NCBI RefSeq assembly: GCF_002291425.1
Contig: NZ_CP014136.1
Coordinates: 1,736,001-1,800,000, forward strand
Origin: Gibbsiella quercinecans
GTDB lineage: Bacteria; Pseudomonadota; Gammaproteobacteria; Enterobacterales; Enterobacteriaceae
DNA length: 64,000 nt
Direction: 5' to 3'
A model generated the notes under the pieces. It searched no databases. It was not told the origin of the DNA and saw only the letters and a program-made list of their open reading frames with translations. Position numbers and translations under genes: made by a program. This document shows, piece after piece, positions 39,687 through 48,384 of the stretch (position 1 is its first letter; each line of letters opens with the position of its first letter).

Positions 39687-39714
39687 ATTTTACTCATTTT
39701 GGCGCAAAAAGCAA
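39687..39714 (-). promoter_or_regulatory. rpsP operon promoter
   Basis: On the - strand TTGCTT (39714-39709), 16 bases, TAAAAT (39692-39687). It lies about 20 bases upstream of the leader hairpin. Confidence 0.65.
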
Positions 39715-39822
39715 TCTAAAGCGTCGATTGCGGCCAACAAGTTTTGCAGCCAGTCAAATTTCGGGCGTTTTTACCGCGAACGGTAATTCAACAAACGCGT
39801 GCGCCAGCGCGGCGCGCACGCC

Positions 39823-41184
39823 TTAGCGGCCAGGGAAACCCGGCGGCATCATGCCTTTCATGCCGCGCATCATTTTCGCCAAACCGCCTTTTTTCATTTT
39901 CTTCATCATGCGCTGCATTTCATCAAACTGCTTGAGCAGGCGATTGACGTCCTGCACCTGCATGCCGGAACCCATGGCAATACGGCGCTTGCGTGAACCT
40001 TTGATGATTTCCGGCTTGGCGCGTTCCTTCAGCGTCATCGAGTTGATGATCGCTTCCATCCGCACCAGCACTTTGTCGTCCATCTGCGACTTCACATTGG
40101 CAGGCAGTTGGCCCGCGCCCGGCAGCTTGCTGAGCATGCTGGCCATCCCGCCCATGTTGCGCATCTGTTTTAGCTGCTCCAGGAAGTCGGTCAGATCGAA
40201 ACCGTCGCCCTTCTTCAGCTTGTTAGCCAGCTTTTCCGCCTGCTCGCGATCAACCTTGCTTTCAATATCTTCGATCAGCGACAGAACATCGCCCATGCCC
40301 AGAATGCGTGAGGCGACGCGATCGGGGTGGAAAGGCTCCAGCGCTTCGGTCTTTTCGCCCACGCCAAGGAACTTGATCGGCTTGCCGGTGATGTGGCGAA
40401 TAGAAAGCGCCGCACCGCCGCGCGCGTCACCGTCAACCTTGGTCAACACCACGCCCGTCAGCGGCAGCGCTTCATTAAAGGCTTTGGCGGTGTTCGCCGC
40501 ATCCTGGCCGGTCATCGCATCAACCACAAACAGCGTTTCCACCGGGTTGATCGCCGCGTGCACCTGCTTGATTTCGTCCATCATCGCTTCGTCAACGTGC
40601 AAGCGGCCGGCGGTATCGACGATCAAAACATCGTAGAACTTCAGCTTCGCCTGCTGCAGCGCGCGATTAACGATATCAATCGGTTTGTCTTTGGCATCCG
40701 ACGGGAAGAAATCCACACCGACGCCCTCTGCCAGGGTTTCCAACTGTTTAATCGCCGCGGGGCGATACACGTCGGCAGAAACCACCAGCACTTTTTTCTT
40801 CTGTTTTTCCTTCAGGAATTTACCCAGCTTACCGACGCTGGTGGTTTTACCCGCCCCCTGAAGGCCGGCCATCAGCACCACGGCCGGCGGCTGCGCGGCC
40901 AGGTTCAGCTCGGTATTCACCTCGCCCATTGCGGCAATCAGTTCGTTCTTGACGATCTTGACGAACTCCTGCCCTGGGGTCAGGCTTTTGTTGACTTCAT
41001 GACCAACGGCGCTCTCTTTGACGCGGTTGATAAAATCACGCACCACCGGCAAGGCGACGTCCGCCTCAAGCAGGGCCATACGAACTTCACGCAGGGTATC
41101 TTTGATATTTTCTTCGGTCAGCCGCCCACGGCCGCTGATATTGCGCAGTGTGCGCGACAATCGATCGGTTAAATTTTCAAACAT
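39823..41184 (-). CDS. ffh: signal recognition particle protein Ffh
   Basis: 453 aa from ATG 41184 (MFENLTDRLSRTLRNISG), the E. coli length. N domain (1-85), GTPase G domain with GLQGAGKTT (about 105-113), DTAGRL and TKVDGDARGGAAL, then the Met-rich M domain (about 325-453) that binds 4.5S RNA and signal peptides (GSGMQVQDVNRLLKQFDEMQ). It targets inner-membrane proteins to FtsY. Divergent from ypjD. Confidence 0.98.
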   Translation of the reverse strand: MFENLTDRLSRTLRNISGRGRLTEENIKDTLREVRMALLEADVALPVVRDFINRVKESAVGHEVNKSLTPGQEFVKIVKNELIAAMGEVNTELNLAAQPPAVVLMAGLQGAGKTTSVGKLGKFLKEKQKKKVLVVSADVYRPAAIKQLETLAEGVGVDFFPSDAKDKPIDIVNRALQQAKLKFYDVLIVDTAGRLHVDEAMMDEIKQVHAAINPVETLFVVDAMTGQDAANTAKAFNEALPLTGVVLTKVDGDARGGAALSIRHITGKPIKFLGVGEKTEALEPFHPDRVASRILGMGDVLSLIEDIESKVDREQAEKLANKLKKGDGFDLTDFLEQLKQMRNMGGMASMLSKLPGAGQLPANVKSQMDDKVLVRMEAIINSMTLKERAKPEIIKGSRKRRIAMGSGMQVQDVNRLLKQFDEMQRMMKKMKKGGLAKMMRGMKGMMPPGFPGR

Positions 41185-41352
41185 CGTCTCATGCTCAACG
41201 TAAAGACAGGCCGCAGTGGCGACACAATTGCGGCGATTATAACACGAAGCCAACGCGATCTCTGCCTTAGCGTTGGAGATAGGTTGGAGCAAGCGGCATG
41301 CAAGGCTATACTGGCAATCTGATTAACCATGCCGATGTTCAAATTAAACGCT

Positions 41353-42144
41353 ATGCCAGTATTCTCCATTGCGGCTATAACGGCCTACCTGGTCAGCCTT
41401 GGGCTGATCATCCCCAGCCTACTGAGAAAGAACAGCGCATACCGTCGGCTCGCTTTGATTTCAGCCGTGGCGGCATTAGTTTGCCATGCCATTGCCCTGC
41501 AGCAGCGGATCTTCGATGTCAGCACCGGGCAAAATCTTAGCCTGCTCAATATCGGTGCCATCGTCAGTCTGATTATCTGTACCGTGATGACCATCGTCGC
41601 TTCGCGCAATCGCGGCTGGTTCCTGACGCCGATCGTGTACACCTTTGCCATGATCAACCTGGCATTTGCCAGCTTCATGCCGGGGGAGTTCATCACCCAT
41701 CTGGAAGCGACGCCAGGGCTGCTGGTGCACATTGGGCTGGCGCTGTTCTCCTATGCAACGCTGATTATTGCTGCGCTCTATGCGCTGCAGTTAGCCTGTT
41801 TGGATTACCTGCTGAAAAACAAAAAGCTCACCTTCAGCGCCGATATGCCGCCACTGATGAGCATTGAGCGCAAAATGTTTCATATCACCCAGATCGGCGT
41901 AGTTTTGCTGACTCTGACGCTGTGCACCGGCCTGCTGTACATGGATAACCTGTTCAGCAAGGAAAATGTTCATAAAGCGGTGCTCTCCATTATGGCGTGG
42001 TTTATCTATATCGTGCTGCTGTGGGGCCACTACCACGAAGGCTGGCGCGGGCGTCGCGTCGTCTGGTTCAGCTTTGCCGGCGCTTTTTTGCTGACGCTGG
42101 CTTATTTTGGCAGCCGACTGATTCAGGAAGTGATGGTACGCTAA
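41353..42144 (+). CDS. ypjD: cytochrome c assembly-like inner-membrane protein YpjD
   Basis: 263 aa from ATG 41353 (MPVFSIAAITAYLVSL, as in E. coli YpjD); an ATG 24 bases upstream is also in frame. About eight membrane helices; a CcsA/CcmC-like core with LLVHIGLALFSYATLI, MFHITQIGVVLLTLTLCTG and WGHYHEGWRGRR (conserved His). Its Salmonella relative was linked to Mg/Co resistance next to corB. It is followed 81 bases later by yfjD. Confidence 0.93.
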   Translation: MPVFSIAAITAYLVSLGLIIPSLLRKNSAYRRLALISAVAALVCHAIALQQRIFDVSTGQNLSLLNIGAIVSLIICTVMTIVASRNRGWFLTPIVYTFAMINLAFASFMPGEFITHLEATPGLLVHIGLALFSYATLIIAALYALQLACLDYLLKNKKLTFSADMPPLMSIERKMFHITQIGVVLLTLTLCTGLLYMDNLFSKENVHKAVLSIMAWFIYIVLLWGHYHEGWRGRRVVWFSFAGAFLLTLAYFGSRLIQEVMVR

Positions 42145-42225
42145 AATAGCATAGCGTCTGCTTTTGGTTCGTCCTCACACCACCGTGTATGGGGCTATCT
42201 TCATCCGCCTATAAGGAATACAACG

Positions 42226-43515
42226 TTGGAGCACGTTTCGACAGGGACCCTCATCATTACCTTGGTGATCATGATTGTGGTCTCCGCTTACTTTTCTGCG
42301 TCAGAAACCGGCATGATGACGCTCAACCGCTATCGCCTGCACCACCAATCGAAAAGCGGCAACCGCGCTGCGCGCCGGGTTGAAAAACTGCTGCAGAAGC
42401 CGGATCGCCTGATTGGCCTGGTGCTGGTGGGCAACAACCTGGTCAACATTCTGGCTTCAGCGCTGGCGACCATCGTCGGTATGCGGCTGTACGGCGATTT
42501 CGGGGTGGCCATCGCCACCGCAGTGTTGACACTGGCCGTGTTGCTGTTCGCCGAAGTGCTGCCCAAAACCTTCGCCGCGCTGTACCCGGAACGTATCGCC
42601 TTCCCTAGCAGCGTGCTGTTGGCACCGTTGCAAAAGGTGATGTTCCCGCTGGTCTGGTTGCTTAATAGTATCACCAGCCTGGTTTTACACGCCTTTGGCA
42701 TTCGCACCAATGTGCGGGTAAACGATGCGGTCAGCAAAGAAGAATTGCGCACAATCGTCACAGAATCCCAGGCCCAGATTTCACGCCGCAATCAGGACAT
42801 GCTGATTTCGGTTCTGGATCTGGAAAAGGTGTCGGTGAATGACATCATGGTGCCGCGCAATGAGATCGTCGGCATTGACGTCAACGGCGAGTGGAAATCC
42901 ATCATGCGCCAGTTGACCCACTCGCCGCATGGCCGCATTGTGCTTTACCGCGATTCGCTGGACGATGCCATTGGCATGCTGCGGGTACGCGAAGCCTATC
43001 GCCTGATGACCGAGAAGAAAGAGTTCAATAAAGAAAACCTATTGCGCGCAGCCGATGAAATTTACTTTGTGCCGGAAGGCACCCCGCTCAACGTGCAGTT
43101 GGTGAAGTTTCAGCGTAATAAAGAGAAAGTGGGCATCGTGGTGGATGAATACGGTGATATTCAAGGGCTGGTGACGGTCGAGGATATTTTGGAAGAGATC
43201 GTCGGCGACTTCACCACCTCCATGTCACCCACGCTGGCCGAAGAGGTCAACCCACAGGGCGACGGCTCGGTGCTGATCGACGGCACGGCCAACGTCCGTG
43301 AATTAAACAAGGCCTTCAACTGGAACCTGCCGGCGCACGAAGCAAGAACCATTAACGGTATGCTGCTGGAAGCATTAGAGGATATCCCTAATGCCGGCAC
43401 ATGCGTGCGTATCGGGCTGTATGATATTGAAATCCTGGACGTGCAGGACAACATGGTCAAACACGTGCGGGTTATCCCGCTTCGCCCGTTGCAAGCCAGC
43501 GTGCAAGGGCATTGA
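42226..43515 (+). CDS. yfjD: CNNM/CorB-family transport protein YfjD
   Basis: 429 aa from TTG 42226, with AAGGAA 8 bases upstream. DUF21/CNNM membrane domain (about 1-190; ASETGMMTLNRYR and GNNLVNILASALAT), then two CBS domains (about 205-325; DIMVPRNEIVGID and VDEYGDIQGLVTVEDILEEIVG) and a C-terminal CorC_HlyC domain. CorB in Salmonella affects Mg and Co efflux. The spacing suggests an operon with ypjD. Confidence 0.94.
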   Translation: MEHVSTGTLIITLVIMIVVSAYFSASETGMMTLNRYRLHHQSKSGNRAARRVEKLLQKPDRLIGLVLVGNNLVNILASALATIVGMRLYGDFGVAIATAVLTLAVLLFAEVLPKTFAALYPERIAFPSSVLLAPLQKVMFPLVWLLNSITSLVLHAFGIRTNVRVNDAVSKEELRTIVTESQAQISRRNQDMLISVLDLEKVSVNDIMVPRNEIVGIDVNGEWKSIMRQLTHSPHGRIVLYRDSLDDAIGMLRVREAYRLMTEKKEFNKENLLRAADEIYFVPEGTPLNVQLVKFQRNKEKVGIVVDEYGDIQGLVTVEDILEEIVGDFTTSMSPTLAEEVNPQGDGSVLIDGTANVRELNKAFNWNLPAHEARTINGMLLEALEDIPNAGTCVRIGLYDIEILDVQDNMVKHVRVIPLRPLQASVQGH

Positions 43516-43533
43516 TCGCCCCCCGGAAGAAAG

Positions 43534-43565
43534 AAAAAAGACGCGGGCAACCGCGTCTTTTTTTA
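43534..43565. terminator. terminator between yfjD and luxS
   Basis: aaaaaagacgcgg (43534-43546), loop gcaa, ccgcgtctttttt with T run to 43564. The A-rich 5' side makes it usable also for the - strand luxS transcript. Confidence 0.88.
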
Positions 43566-43588
43566 CTTAAGGCACAAAACGCACAGGA

Positions 43589-44104
43589 TTAAATGTGCAG
43601 TTCTTTCAGCGTCTCTTTCGGCAATGCCAGTTCATCATTGTGGTTAATCACCACATCATGATCCAGAATGTGCTGAGCGATTTCCTGCGCCTCTTTCAGG
43701 GAGTGCATGTGGTAAGTACCACACTGATACTCGTTCAACTCCGGAATTTTGCGCTGGTCGGTGACTTTCAGCACGTCCGCCATCGCCGCCTTCCAGGCCT
43801 TAGCAACACGTTGCTCATCCGGCACGCCAATCAGGCTCATATAAAAGCCGGTACGGCAGCCCATCGGTGAAATATCGATAATTTCAACGCCCTGGCCGTT
43901 TAGATGATCACGCATAAAGCCGGCGAACAGGTGCTCCAGCGTATGGATGCCACGCTCTGGCATCACTTCCTTGTTGGGGATACAAAAACGCAAATCGAAC
44001 ACGGTGATAGTATCGCCATGAGGCGTCTTCATGGTCTTCGCAACGCGAACAGCCGGAGCTGCCATGCGAGTATGGTCTACGGTAAAGCTATCCAGCAGTG
44101 GCAT
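43589..44104 (-). CDS. luxS: S-ribosylhomocysteine lyase (AI-2 synthase) LuxS
   Basis: 171 aa, the E. coli length. The metal motif HTLEHLF (His54, His58) and the third ligand Cys in [10 protein letters not shown], with the catalytic Cys in [10 protein letters not shown]. It cleaves S-ribosylhomocysteine to homocysteine and DPD, the AI-2 precursor. AGGAGG ribosome site before the ATG. Its 5' region is antisense to the promoter region of micA. Confidence 0.98.
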   Translation of the reverse strand: MPLLDSFTVDHTRMAAPAVRVAKTMKTPHGDTITVFDLRFCIPNKEVMPERGIHTLEHLFAGFMRDHLNGQGVEIIDISPMGCRTGFYMSLIGVPDEQRVAKAWKAAMADVLKVTDQRKIPELNEYQCGTYHMHSLKEAQEIAQHILDHDVVINHNDELALPKETLKELHI

Positions 44105-44157
44105 TTCGTCGCCTCCTCGTACAATCGTATCTGTTTAAGAATTTTTTTAGCTACCAG

Positions 44158-44187
44158 GGAAACCTTTTCCAAGCCCGCGAGTCTGAA
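44158..44187 (+). promoter_or_regulatory. probable sigma-E promoter of micA
   Basis: GGAAAC at 44158-44163 and TCTGAA at 44182-44187, about 18 bases apart, resembling GGAAC and TCTGA of sigma-E. The expected start matches the micA 5' end. Confidence 0.6.
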
Positions 44188-44192
44188 TATGT

Positions 44193-44265
44193 GAAAGACG
44201 CGCATTTGTTATCATCATCCCTGTCATCAGAGATGTATATTTGGCCACAGTGATGTGGCCTTTTT
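44193..44265 (+). ncRNA. micA: small regulatory RNA MicA
   Basis: About 73 nt on the + strand between luxS and gshA, the E. coli position and orientation. It begins GAAAGACGCGCATTTGTTAT, the ompA-pairing 5' region of MicA, and ends in the hairpin ggccaca-gtga-tgtggcc plus TTTTT (44243-44265). MicA is a Hfq-dependent repressor of outer-membrane protein mRNAs during envelope stress. Confidence 0.92.
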
Positions 44266-44269
44266 CTTT

Positions 44270-45838
44270 TCAGCCCTCGCCGTTAAGCTGCAGGAACTGT
44301 TCAAAGCTTAGCGTATCGCTGGCTTCTTTGTTGTGCTGGCGTTGCCATGAAGCCACCTGTTCGGCATTAAAATCCGCTTCCGTCAGGATTTCCAGCGGTT
44401 CTTCAATCAGCATATTTCTGTACTGACTTGCCAGTTCCAGGCCCACCCGCCCGGCGCCTTTTTCCTGCATGGCTTTCAGGATACGCGCGGAATAGGTCAA
44501 ATCAGGATCGTCGAACGCGGCCACCAGCGCATCACAAGCCTGCTGATACTGCTGATCCCCGGCGTCATTATCCAGCACTTCAGCAACGCGGCGTAAGTCG
44601 GCAAACAACGCTTTCCCTACCTGGTCCAATGGTTTGGTGGTGTCTCCGCAGCCAAAACCAATGGTCTGGCCCGGTTTGCGCCCTTCCAGTATGACCCGGT
44701 TCCAATTTGTGCGCGTACATAGCAACTCATCGCTGCTCATTTCCGGCGCATCCGCCAACGCACACCATACCAAGAACAGATCGAGGAAACGCGCCTGCAC
44801 CGCATCAACGCCTATCGGCGAGAAGGGGTTGATATCCAGTGAGCGGACTTCAATGTACTCAATACCGCCGCGCAGCAGAGCATCCGACGGCGTCTCACCG
44901 CTTTTTGTGACACGTTTAGGGCGGATCGGTGCATACAGTTCGTTTTCAATCTGCAGTACATTGCTATTGAGCTGCAAATAACGATCGTCACCCTGGCTTT
45001 TCACGCCTAATTTGGCGAACTCTTCAGAAGGCGTGACGATCGCTTTCTTTAACCCGGCGACGTAGGTATGCAGATCGTTAAACGTAATACCCAGGTTACT
45101 TTGCGATTTGTTGGTGTAGCCCAAATCACTCAGCCGCAGTGACGTTGCATACGGCAAGTAAAGCGCTCCGCTGTCGGTTCGTTCGAACGGCAGCGCAGTT
45201 TCACGCCCTTGCAGGAACGAGGAGCAGATCGCCGGCGAAGCACCAAACAGATAGGGGATCACCCAGCCAAACCGGTAATAATTGCGGATAAGGCGGAAAT
45301 AGCCTGCGGAGATCTGTTCTTTGCCGCTTTCTTCATCCTTTACCCCTGCCCACGCCTGCCAGAAAGCCAGCGGCAATGAGAAGTTGTAATGCACGCCGGA
45401 AATGACCTGCATCAGGGCGCCATAACGGTTCTTCAACCCTTCGCGATACAGCGTTTTCATCCGGCCAATATTTGAAGAGCCATACTGGGCCAGTTCAATA
45501 TCCTGCTCGGCGCTGATGAAGCACGGCATGCTCAGTGGCCACATGCGCTCTTCGCCCAGATTCCGCGCCACGTGACGGTGGATATCGCGCAGGAACGTCA
45601 GCATGTGTTCGATATTGTCATCAACCGGCGTAATGAACTCTAACAGCGCCTCGGCGAAGTCTGTGGTAATCCATTGATGCGTTAATGCCGCGCCCAGTTT
45701 CTCTGGATGCCCAGTCGTGGCGAGCGTACCGTCTGCGGTGACCCGCAGTGTTTCCCGCTCAATGCCACGCTGGATCCCTTTTAAAGCATGGGGATGGCTT
45801 TCCAACCAAGAAAGCGCTTGTGATACGTCCGGGATCAA
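44270..45838 (-). CDS. gshA: glutamate-cysteine ligase
   Basis: 522 aa (E. coli 518) from a TTG start at 45838 ([14 protein letters not shown]), supported by GGGAGGT 5-6 bases upstream; E. coli gshA also begins with TTG. An ATG 51 bases farther upstream lacks a ribosome site. Family motifs: [29 protein letters not shown] and [11 protein letters not shown]. It makes gamma-glutamylcysteine, the first step of glutathione synthesis. Confidence 0.96.
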   Translation of the reverse strand: MIPDVSQALSWLESHPHALKGIQRGIERETLRVTADGTLATTGHPEKLGAALTHQWITTDFAEALLEFITPVDDNIEHMLTFLRDIHRHVARNLGEERMWPLSMPCFISAEQDIELAQYGSSNIGRMKTLYREGLKNRYGALMQVISGVHYNFSLPLAFWQAWAGVKDEESGKEQISAGYFRLIRNYYRFGWVIPYLFGASPAICSSFLQGRETALPFERTDSGALYLPYATSLRLSDLGYTNKSQSNLGITFNDLHTYVAGLKKAIVTPSEEFAKLGVKSQGDDRYLQLNSNVLQIENELYAPIRPKRVTKSGETPSDALLRGGIEYIEVRSLDINPFSPIGVDAVQARFLDLFLVWCALADAPEMSSDELLCTRTNWNRVILEGRKPGQTIGFGCGDTTKPLDQVGKALFADLRRVAEVLDNDAGDQQYQQACDALVAAFDDPDLTYSARILKAMQEKGAGRVGLELASQYRNMLIEEPLEILTEADFNAEQVASWQRQHNKEASDTLSFEQFLQLNGEG

Positions 45839-45919
45839 ATCGACCTCCCGCTGATAAAAGAATAACTCGTAAGCATACTGAATCTGCACCCGAGAGAATA
45901 TTGAGTTATATTCATTTCG

Positions 45920-46348
45920 TTAATGCCACCAGGCAATTCCCTGCAACGTTATCACCGCCAGGACGATATAACGCAGCGCTTTTCCAATGCACAGAAACAG
46001 CGCGACAGGGCCCCATGGCATCCGCAGCCAACCTGCCAACACGCACAACACATCACCGACTACCGGCATCCAACTGAGCAATAGCGCAACCGGCCCAAAG
46101 CGTTGCAGCCAATACTGTGCCATTCCCAGCCCCGGCTGGGCCTTCAACGTGGGCAACAGGCGCCCAATAATGACGTTTGTCAGCCCACCAAGCGTATTCC
46201 CCAGGGTAGCGGCCAATACCAGCCACTCAGGTTGCGTAACGCCGTTTGCCAGCAAGGCAACTAATACAATTTCTGAGTTTCCCGGTAACAGGGTCGCACT
46301 TAGGAAACTGCTGCCGAACAATGATACGAGAGCTAGCGTACTACTCAC
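45920..46348 (-). CDS. yqaA: inner-membrane protein YqaA (SNARE-associated/DedA-like)
   Basis: 142 aa, with about four membrane segments (SLFGSSFLSATLLPGNSEIVL, LAATLGNTLGGLTNVIIGR, the Trp/Pro-rich SWMPVVGDVLCVLAGW and LRYIVLAVITLQG). COG1238 type, function unknown. It starts within yqaB's stop (4-base overlap) and precedes gshA, as in E. coli. Confidence 0.9.
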   Translation of the reverse strand: MSSTLALVSLFGSSFLSATLLPGNSEIVLVALLANGVTQPEWLVLAATLGNTLGGLTNVIIGRLLPTLKAQPGLGMAQYWLQRFGPVALLLSWMPVVGDVLCVLAGWLRMPWGPVALFLCIGKALRYIVLAVITLQGIAWWH

Positions 46349-46911
46349 AGCGCCCGAACGTCCACCACTGCCATACCGGCGCGTTGCGCTGCCTGAATAC
46401 CGAAATCGGCATCTTCAAACACAACGCATTCTTCAGGCGGCACGCCAATCAGGCCCGCACAGCGTAGAAAGGTATCTGGCTCTGGCTTATGACGCGTAAC
46501 GTCGTCGGCGCCAACAATTGCATTGAAATACGGCAATAGCCCCAAATGGCGCAGCAACATCTCGGCCATCCGGTGTTCACTGCCCGTGCCTACGGCCATT
46601 GGCCGGCGGCCATGATAAGCCTTTACCACGTCAATTAACGGCAACGGACGAACCGTATCCAACAGCATAGCCTCGACAACCTGCGTTTTCTCTTTCGCCA
46701 GGGCATGAGGGTCAAGATCCGCGCCGTGGCTTTCAATCAACGCTTGGGCAATACGCCAGGTTGGCGAGCCATTTAACGCGATGACTTTTTTTTCATCAAA
46801 TACCATGCCGTACCGAGCCAAAACGTCGTGCCATGCCTGGCGGTGCGTAGGCTCGGTATCCAAAATCGTCCCGTCCATGTCAAAGATCAGACCCTGGAAA
46901 TGATCGTACAT
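46345..46911 (-). CDS. yqaB: fructose-1-phosphate/6-phosphogluconate phosphatase YqaB
   Basis: 188 aa HAD-superfamily protein. Motif I DMDGTILDTEP (Asp11/Asp13), motif II VGTGSEH, motif III Lys in RHKPEPDTFL and motif IV FEDADFGIQAA. Low-specificity sugar phosphatase in E. coli. First gene of yqaB-yqaA-gshA. Confidence 0.93.
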   Translation of the reverse strand: MYDHFQGLIFDMDGTILDTEPTHRQAWHDVLARYGMVFDEKKVIALNGSPTWRIAQALIESHGADLDPHALAKEKTQVVEAMLLDTVRPLPLIDVVKAYHGRRPMAVGTGSEHRMAEMLLRHLGLLPYFNAIVGADDVTRHKPEPDTFLRCAGLIGVPPEECVVFEDADFGIQAAQRAGMAVVDVRAL

Positions 46912-47024
46912 TGCAGCCCCATGCGTATTAAATGAAAGTCATCTACTTTAGCGTAAAGCGGAGAAATTGTCGCTGCATGTGCGGAGGGGGAAGTGCCAAG
47001 CGGTTAGCATGGTGGTGAAAAAGC

Positions 47025-47049
47025 AAAAAACCCGCCGAAGCGGGTTTTT
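47025..47049 (-). terminator. terminator of the tRNA-Ser/tRNA-Arg cluster
   Basis: aaaacccgc-cgaa-gcgggtttt stem; on the - strand followed by a run of T (complement of 47025-47030). Confidence 0.85.
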
Positions 47050-47191
47050 CTGATAGGGCATATTCAGGAGGATGACTTGGCGCTAACGCCTTGCCCTGTG
47101 GGCCGTTGCTGAAACAACGTTATCTTCCCTAAAATACTTTTTACTTACCACACGAATGCAGATTGCTCTTCGCGATACGTGAGGTTAAATA

Positions 47192-47268
47192 TGGTGCATC
47201 CAGGAGGATTCGAACCTCCGACCGCTCGGTTCGTAGCCGAGTACTCTATCCAGCTGAGCTATGGATGC
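47192..47268 (-). tRNA. tRNA-Arg (ACG), third copy of the cluster
   Basis: 77 nt from GCATCCATAGCTCAGCTGG to encoded CCA, with anticodon arm CTCGGCTACGAACCGAG (ACG). Identical to the other two copies. Confidence 0.97.
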
Positions 47269-47328
47269 ACAGAATTTCTTTTTGATACTGTATGGCACGT
47301 TGTTGCTACCCCACCATACTGCAAAATA

Positions 47329-47405
47329 TGGTGCATCCAGGAGGATTCGAACCTCCGACCGCTCGGTTCGTAGCCGAGTACTCTATCCAGCTGAGCTATG
47401 GATGC
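47329..47405 (-). tRNA. tRNA-Arg (ACG), second copy
   Basis: 77 nt, identical to the copies at 47192 and 47466; spacing 137 bases to each. Confidence 0.97.
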
Positions 47406-47465
47406 ACAGAACTTCTTTTTGATACCGTATGGTACGTTGTTACTACCCCACCATACTGCAAAATA

Positions 47466-47542
47466 TGGTGCATCCAGGAGGATTCGAACCTCCGACCGCT
47501 CGGTTCGTAGCCGAGTACTCTATCCAGCTGAGCTATGGATGC
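47466..47542 (-). tRNA. tRNA-Arg (ACG), first copy
   Basis: 77 nt, three bases after tRNA-Ser. In E. coli the equivalent argV-argY-argZ-argQ cluster has four copies; here there are three. Confidence 0.97.
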
Positions 47543-47545
47543 AAA

Positions 47546-47638
47546 TGGCGGTGAGGCGGGGATTCGAACCCCGGATGCAGCTTTTGACCGCATACTCCCT
47601 TAGCAGGGGAGCGCCTTCAGCCTCTCGGCCACCTCACC
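47546..47638 (-). tRNA. serV: tRNA-Ser (GCT)
   Basis: 93 nt with long variable arm, from GGTGAGGTGGCCGAGAGG to encoded CCA; anticodon loop CTGCTAAG carries GCT. It heads the tRNA cluster downstream of csrA as in E. coli. Confidence 0.97.
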
Positions 47639-47702
47639 AAACGCCTCTTTCGAGTGTGCGATGAAAACTTTTGTTAAAGCTCATCGGCACTGCGTGGCGC
47701 AC

Positions 47703-47730
47703 ATATTACTTTCCCCGCCTTATAAGTCAA
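47703..47730 (-). promoter_or_regulatory. promoter of the tRNA-Ser/Arg cluster
   Basis: On the - strand TTGACT (47730-47725), 16 bases, TAATAT (47708-47703), with GTGCGCCACGC after it, a GC-rich discriminator of stable-RNA type. Confidence 0.75.
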
Positions 47731-47841
47731 ACAATTTTTCCCAACTCACTGCCGTTTGCACAATTCCCACGCAACATGGGCACTTTCACGGCAAAATGGG
47801 AATATTATCAACAGGCAACGGAGGATGAACGGAGAAAAAAA

Positions 47842-47952
47842 ATGAACGGCAATAACAAGAAAGCAGGGAGTAACGGCAAGGGGATGCCCAACAGGCAAAA
47901 GTCGTGGACAGCGCCTCGCTTAAACAACGAGACGCTGTTTAGAAATCAGTAA
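47842..47952 (+). CDS. possible small basic protein ORF opposite the csrA end
   Basis: 36 codons, starting [20 protein letters not shown], with GGAG eight bases before the ATG. The peptide is basic, hydrophilic and Asn/Lys-rich. It ends 7 bases inside the csrA 3' end on the opposite strand. I do not recognise it; it may be chance. Confidence 0.22.
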   Translation: MNGNNKKAGSNGKGMPNRQKSWTAPRLNNETLFRNQ

Positions 47953-48131
47953 GTCGTCTGCTGAGACTTTTCGGCCTGGATACGCTGATAGATTTCTTCG
48001 CGGTGAACAGACACCTCTTTGGGAGCATTCACGCCAATACGTACCTGGTTGCCCTTTACTCCTAGCACTGTGACCGTTACCTCATCGCCAATCATGAGGG
48101 TTTCACCAACTCGACGAGTCAGAATTAGCAT
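47946..48131 (-). CDS. csrA: carbon storage regulator CsrA
   Basis: 61 aa, differing from E. coli CsrA only near the C-terminus (SQQTTY instead of SQQSSY). [16 protein letters not shown] and the RNA-binding strand [12 protein letters not shown] with Leu4, Arg6 and Arg44 are intact. It represses translation by binding GGA motifs in mRNA leaders. AAGGAG precedes the ATG. Confidence 0.99.
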   Translation of the reverse strand: MLILTRRVGETLMIGDEVTVTVLGVKGNQVRIGVNAPKEVSVHREEIYQRIQAEKSQQTTY

Positions 48132-48329
48132 TCTTTGCTCCTTGGTATATTAAAAGAGTCGGGTCTCTCAGTTTCCCGGCCATTATCCATCATACATGGT
48201 GAAAACGTAAGCCATGACATTAACAATGGATGTTAATGAGCTTGATATCACCGCAGCTAATGGTAAGTCTAGCCGACCTGAAAAACTTTGTTCCCGTAAG
48301 TGTAACAACAATGTAGCAGCACAGTAATG

Positions 48330-48362
48330 AAATGCCATAAACAACAACTGTTTATAGCATTT
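48330..48362 (-). terminator. hairpin downstream of alaS, possible terminator
   Basis: aaatgccataaac (48330-48342) pairs along 13 bases with gtttatagcattt (48350-48362), one G-U pair, loop seven. It lies 22 bases after the alaS stop. The T-tract is weak. Confidence 0.55.
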
Positions 48363-48384
48363 CCTTGTACTATTTATTTATATT

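Larger units (their letters stand above)
47192..47542 (-). repeat. 137-bp tandem repeat carrying tRNA-Arg
   Basis: The tRNA starts are exactly 137 bases apart, and the two 60-base spacers (47269-47328 and 47406-47465) differ at only four positions, so tRNA plus spacer were amplified as a unit. Confidence 0.92.

Noticed and set aside
44243-44265. Hairpin read as a gshA terminator
   Set aside because: Its T-tract is on the + strand, while gshA runs on the - strand; it is the terminator of micA.
47192-47542. CRISPR-like array of regular repeats
   Set aside because: The repeated unit is a tRNA-Arg gene plus a conserved spacer; spacers are nearly identical rather than unique.
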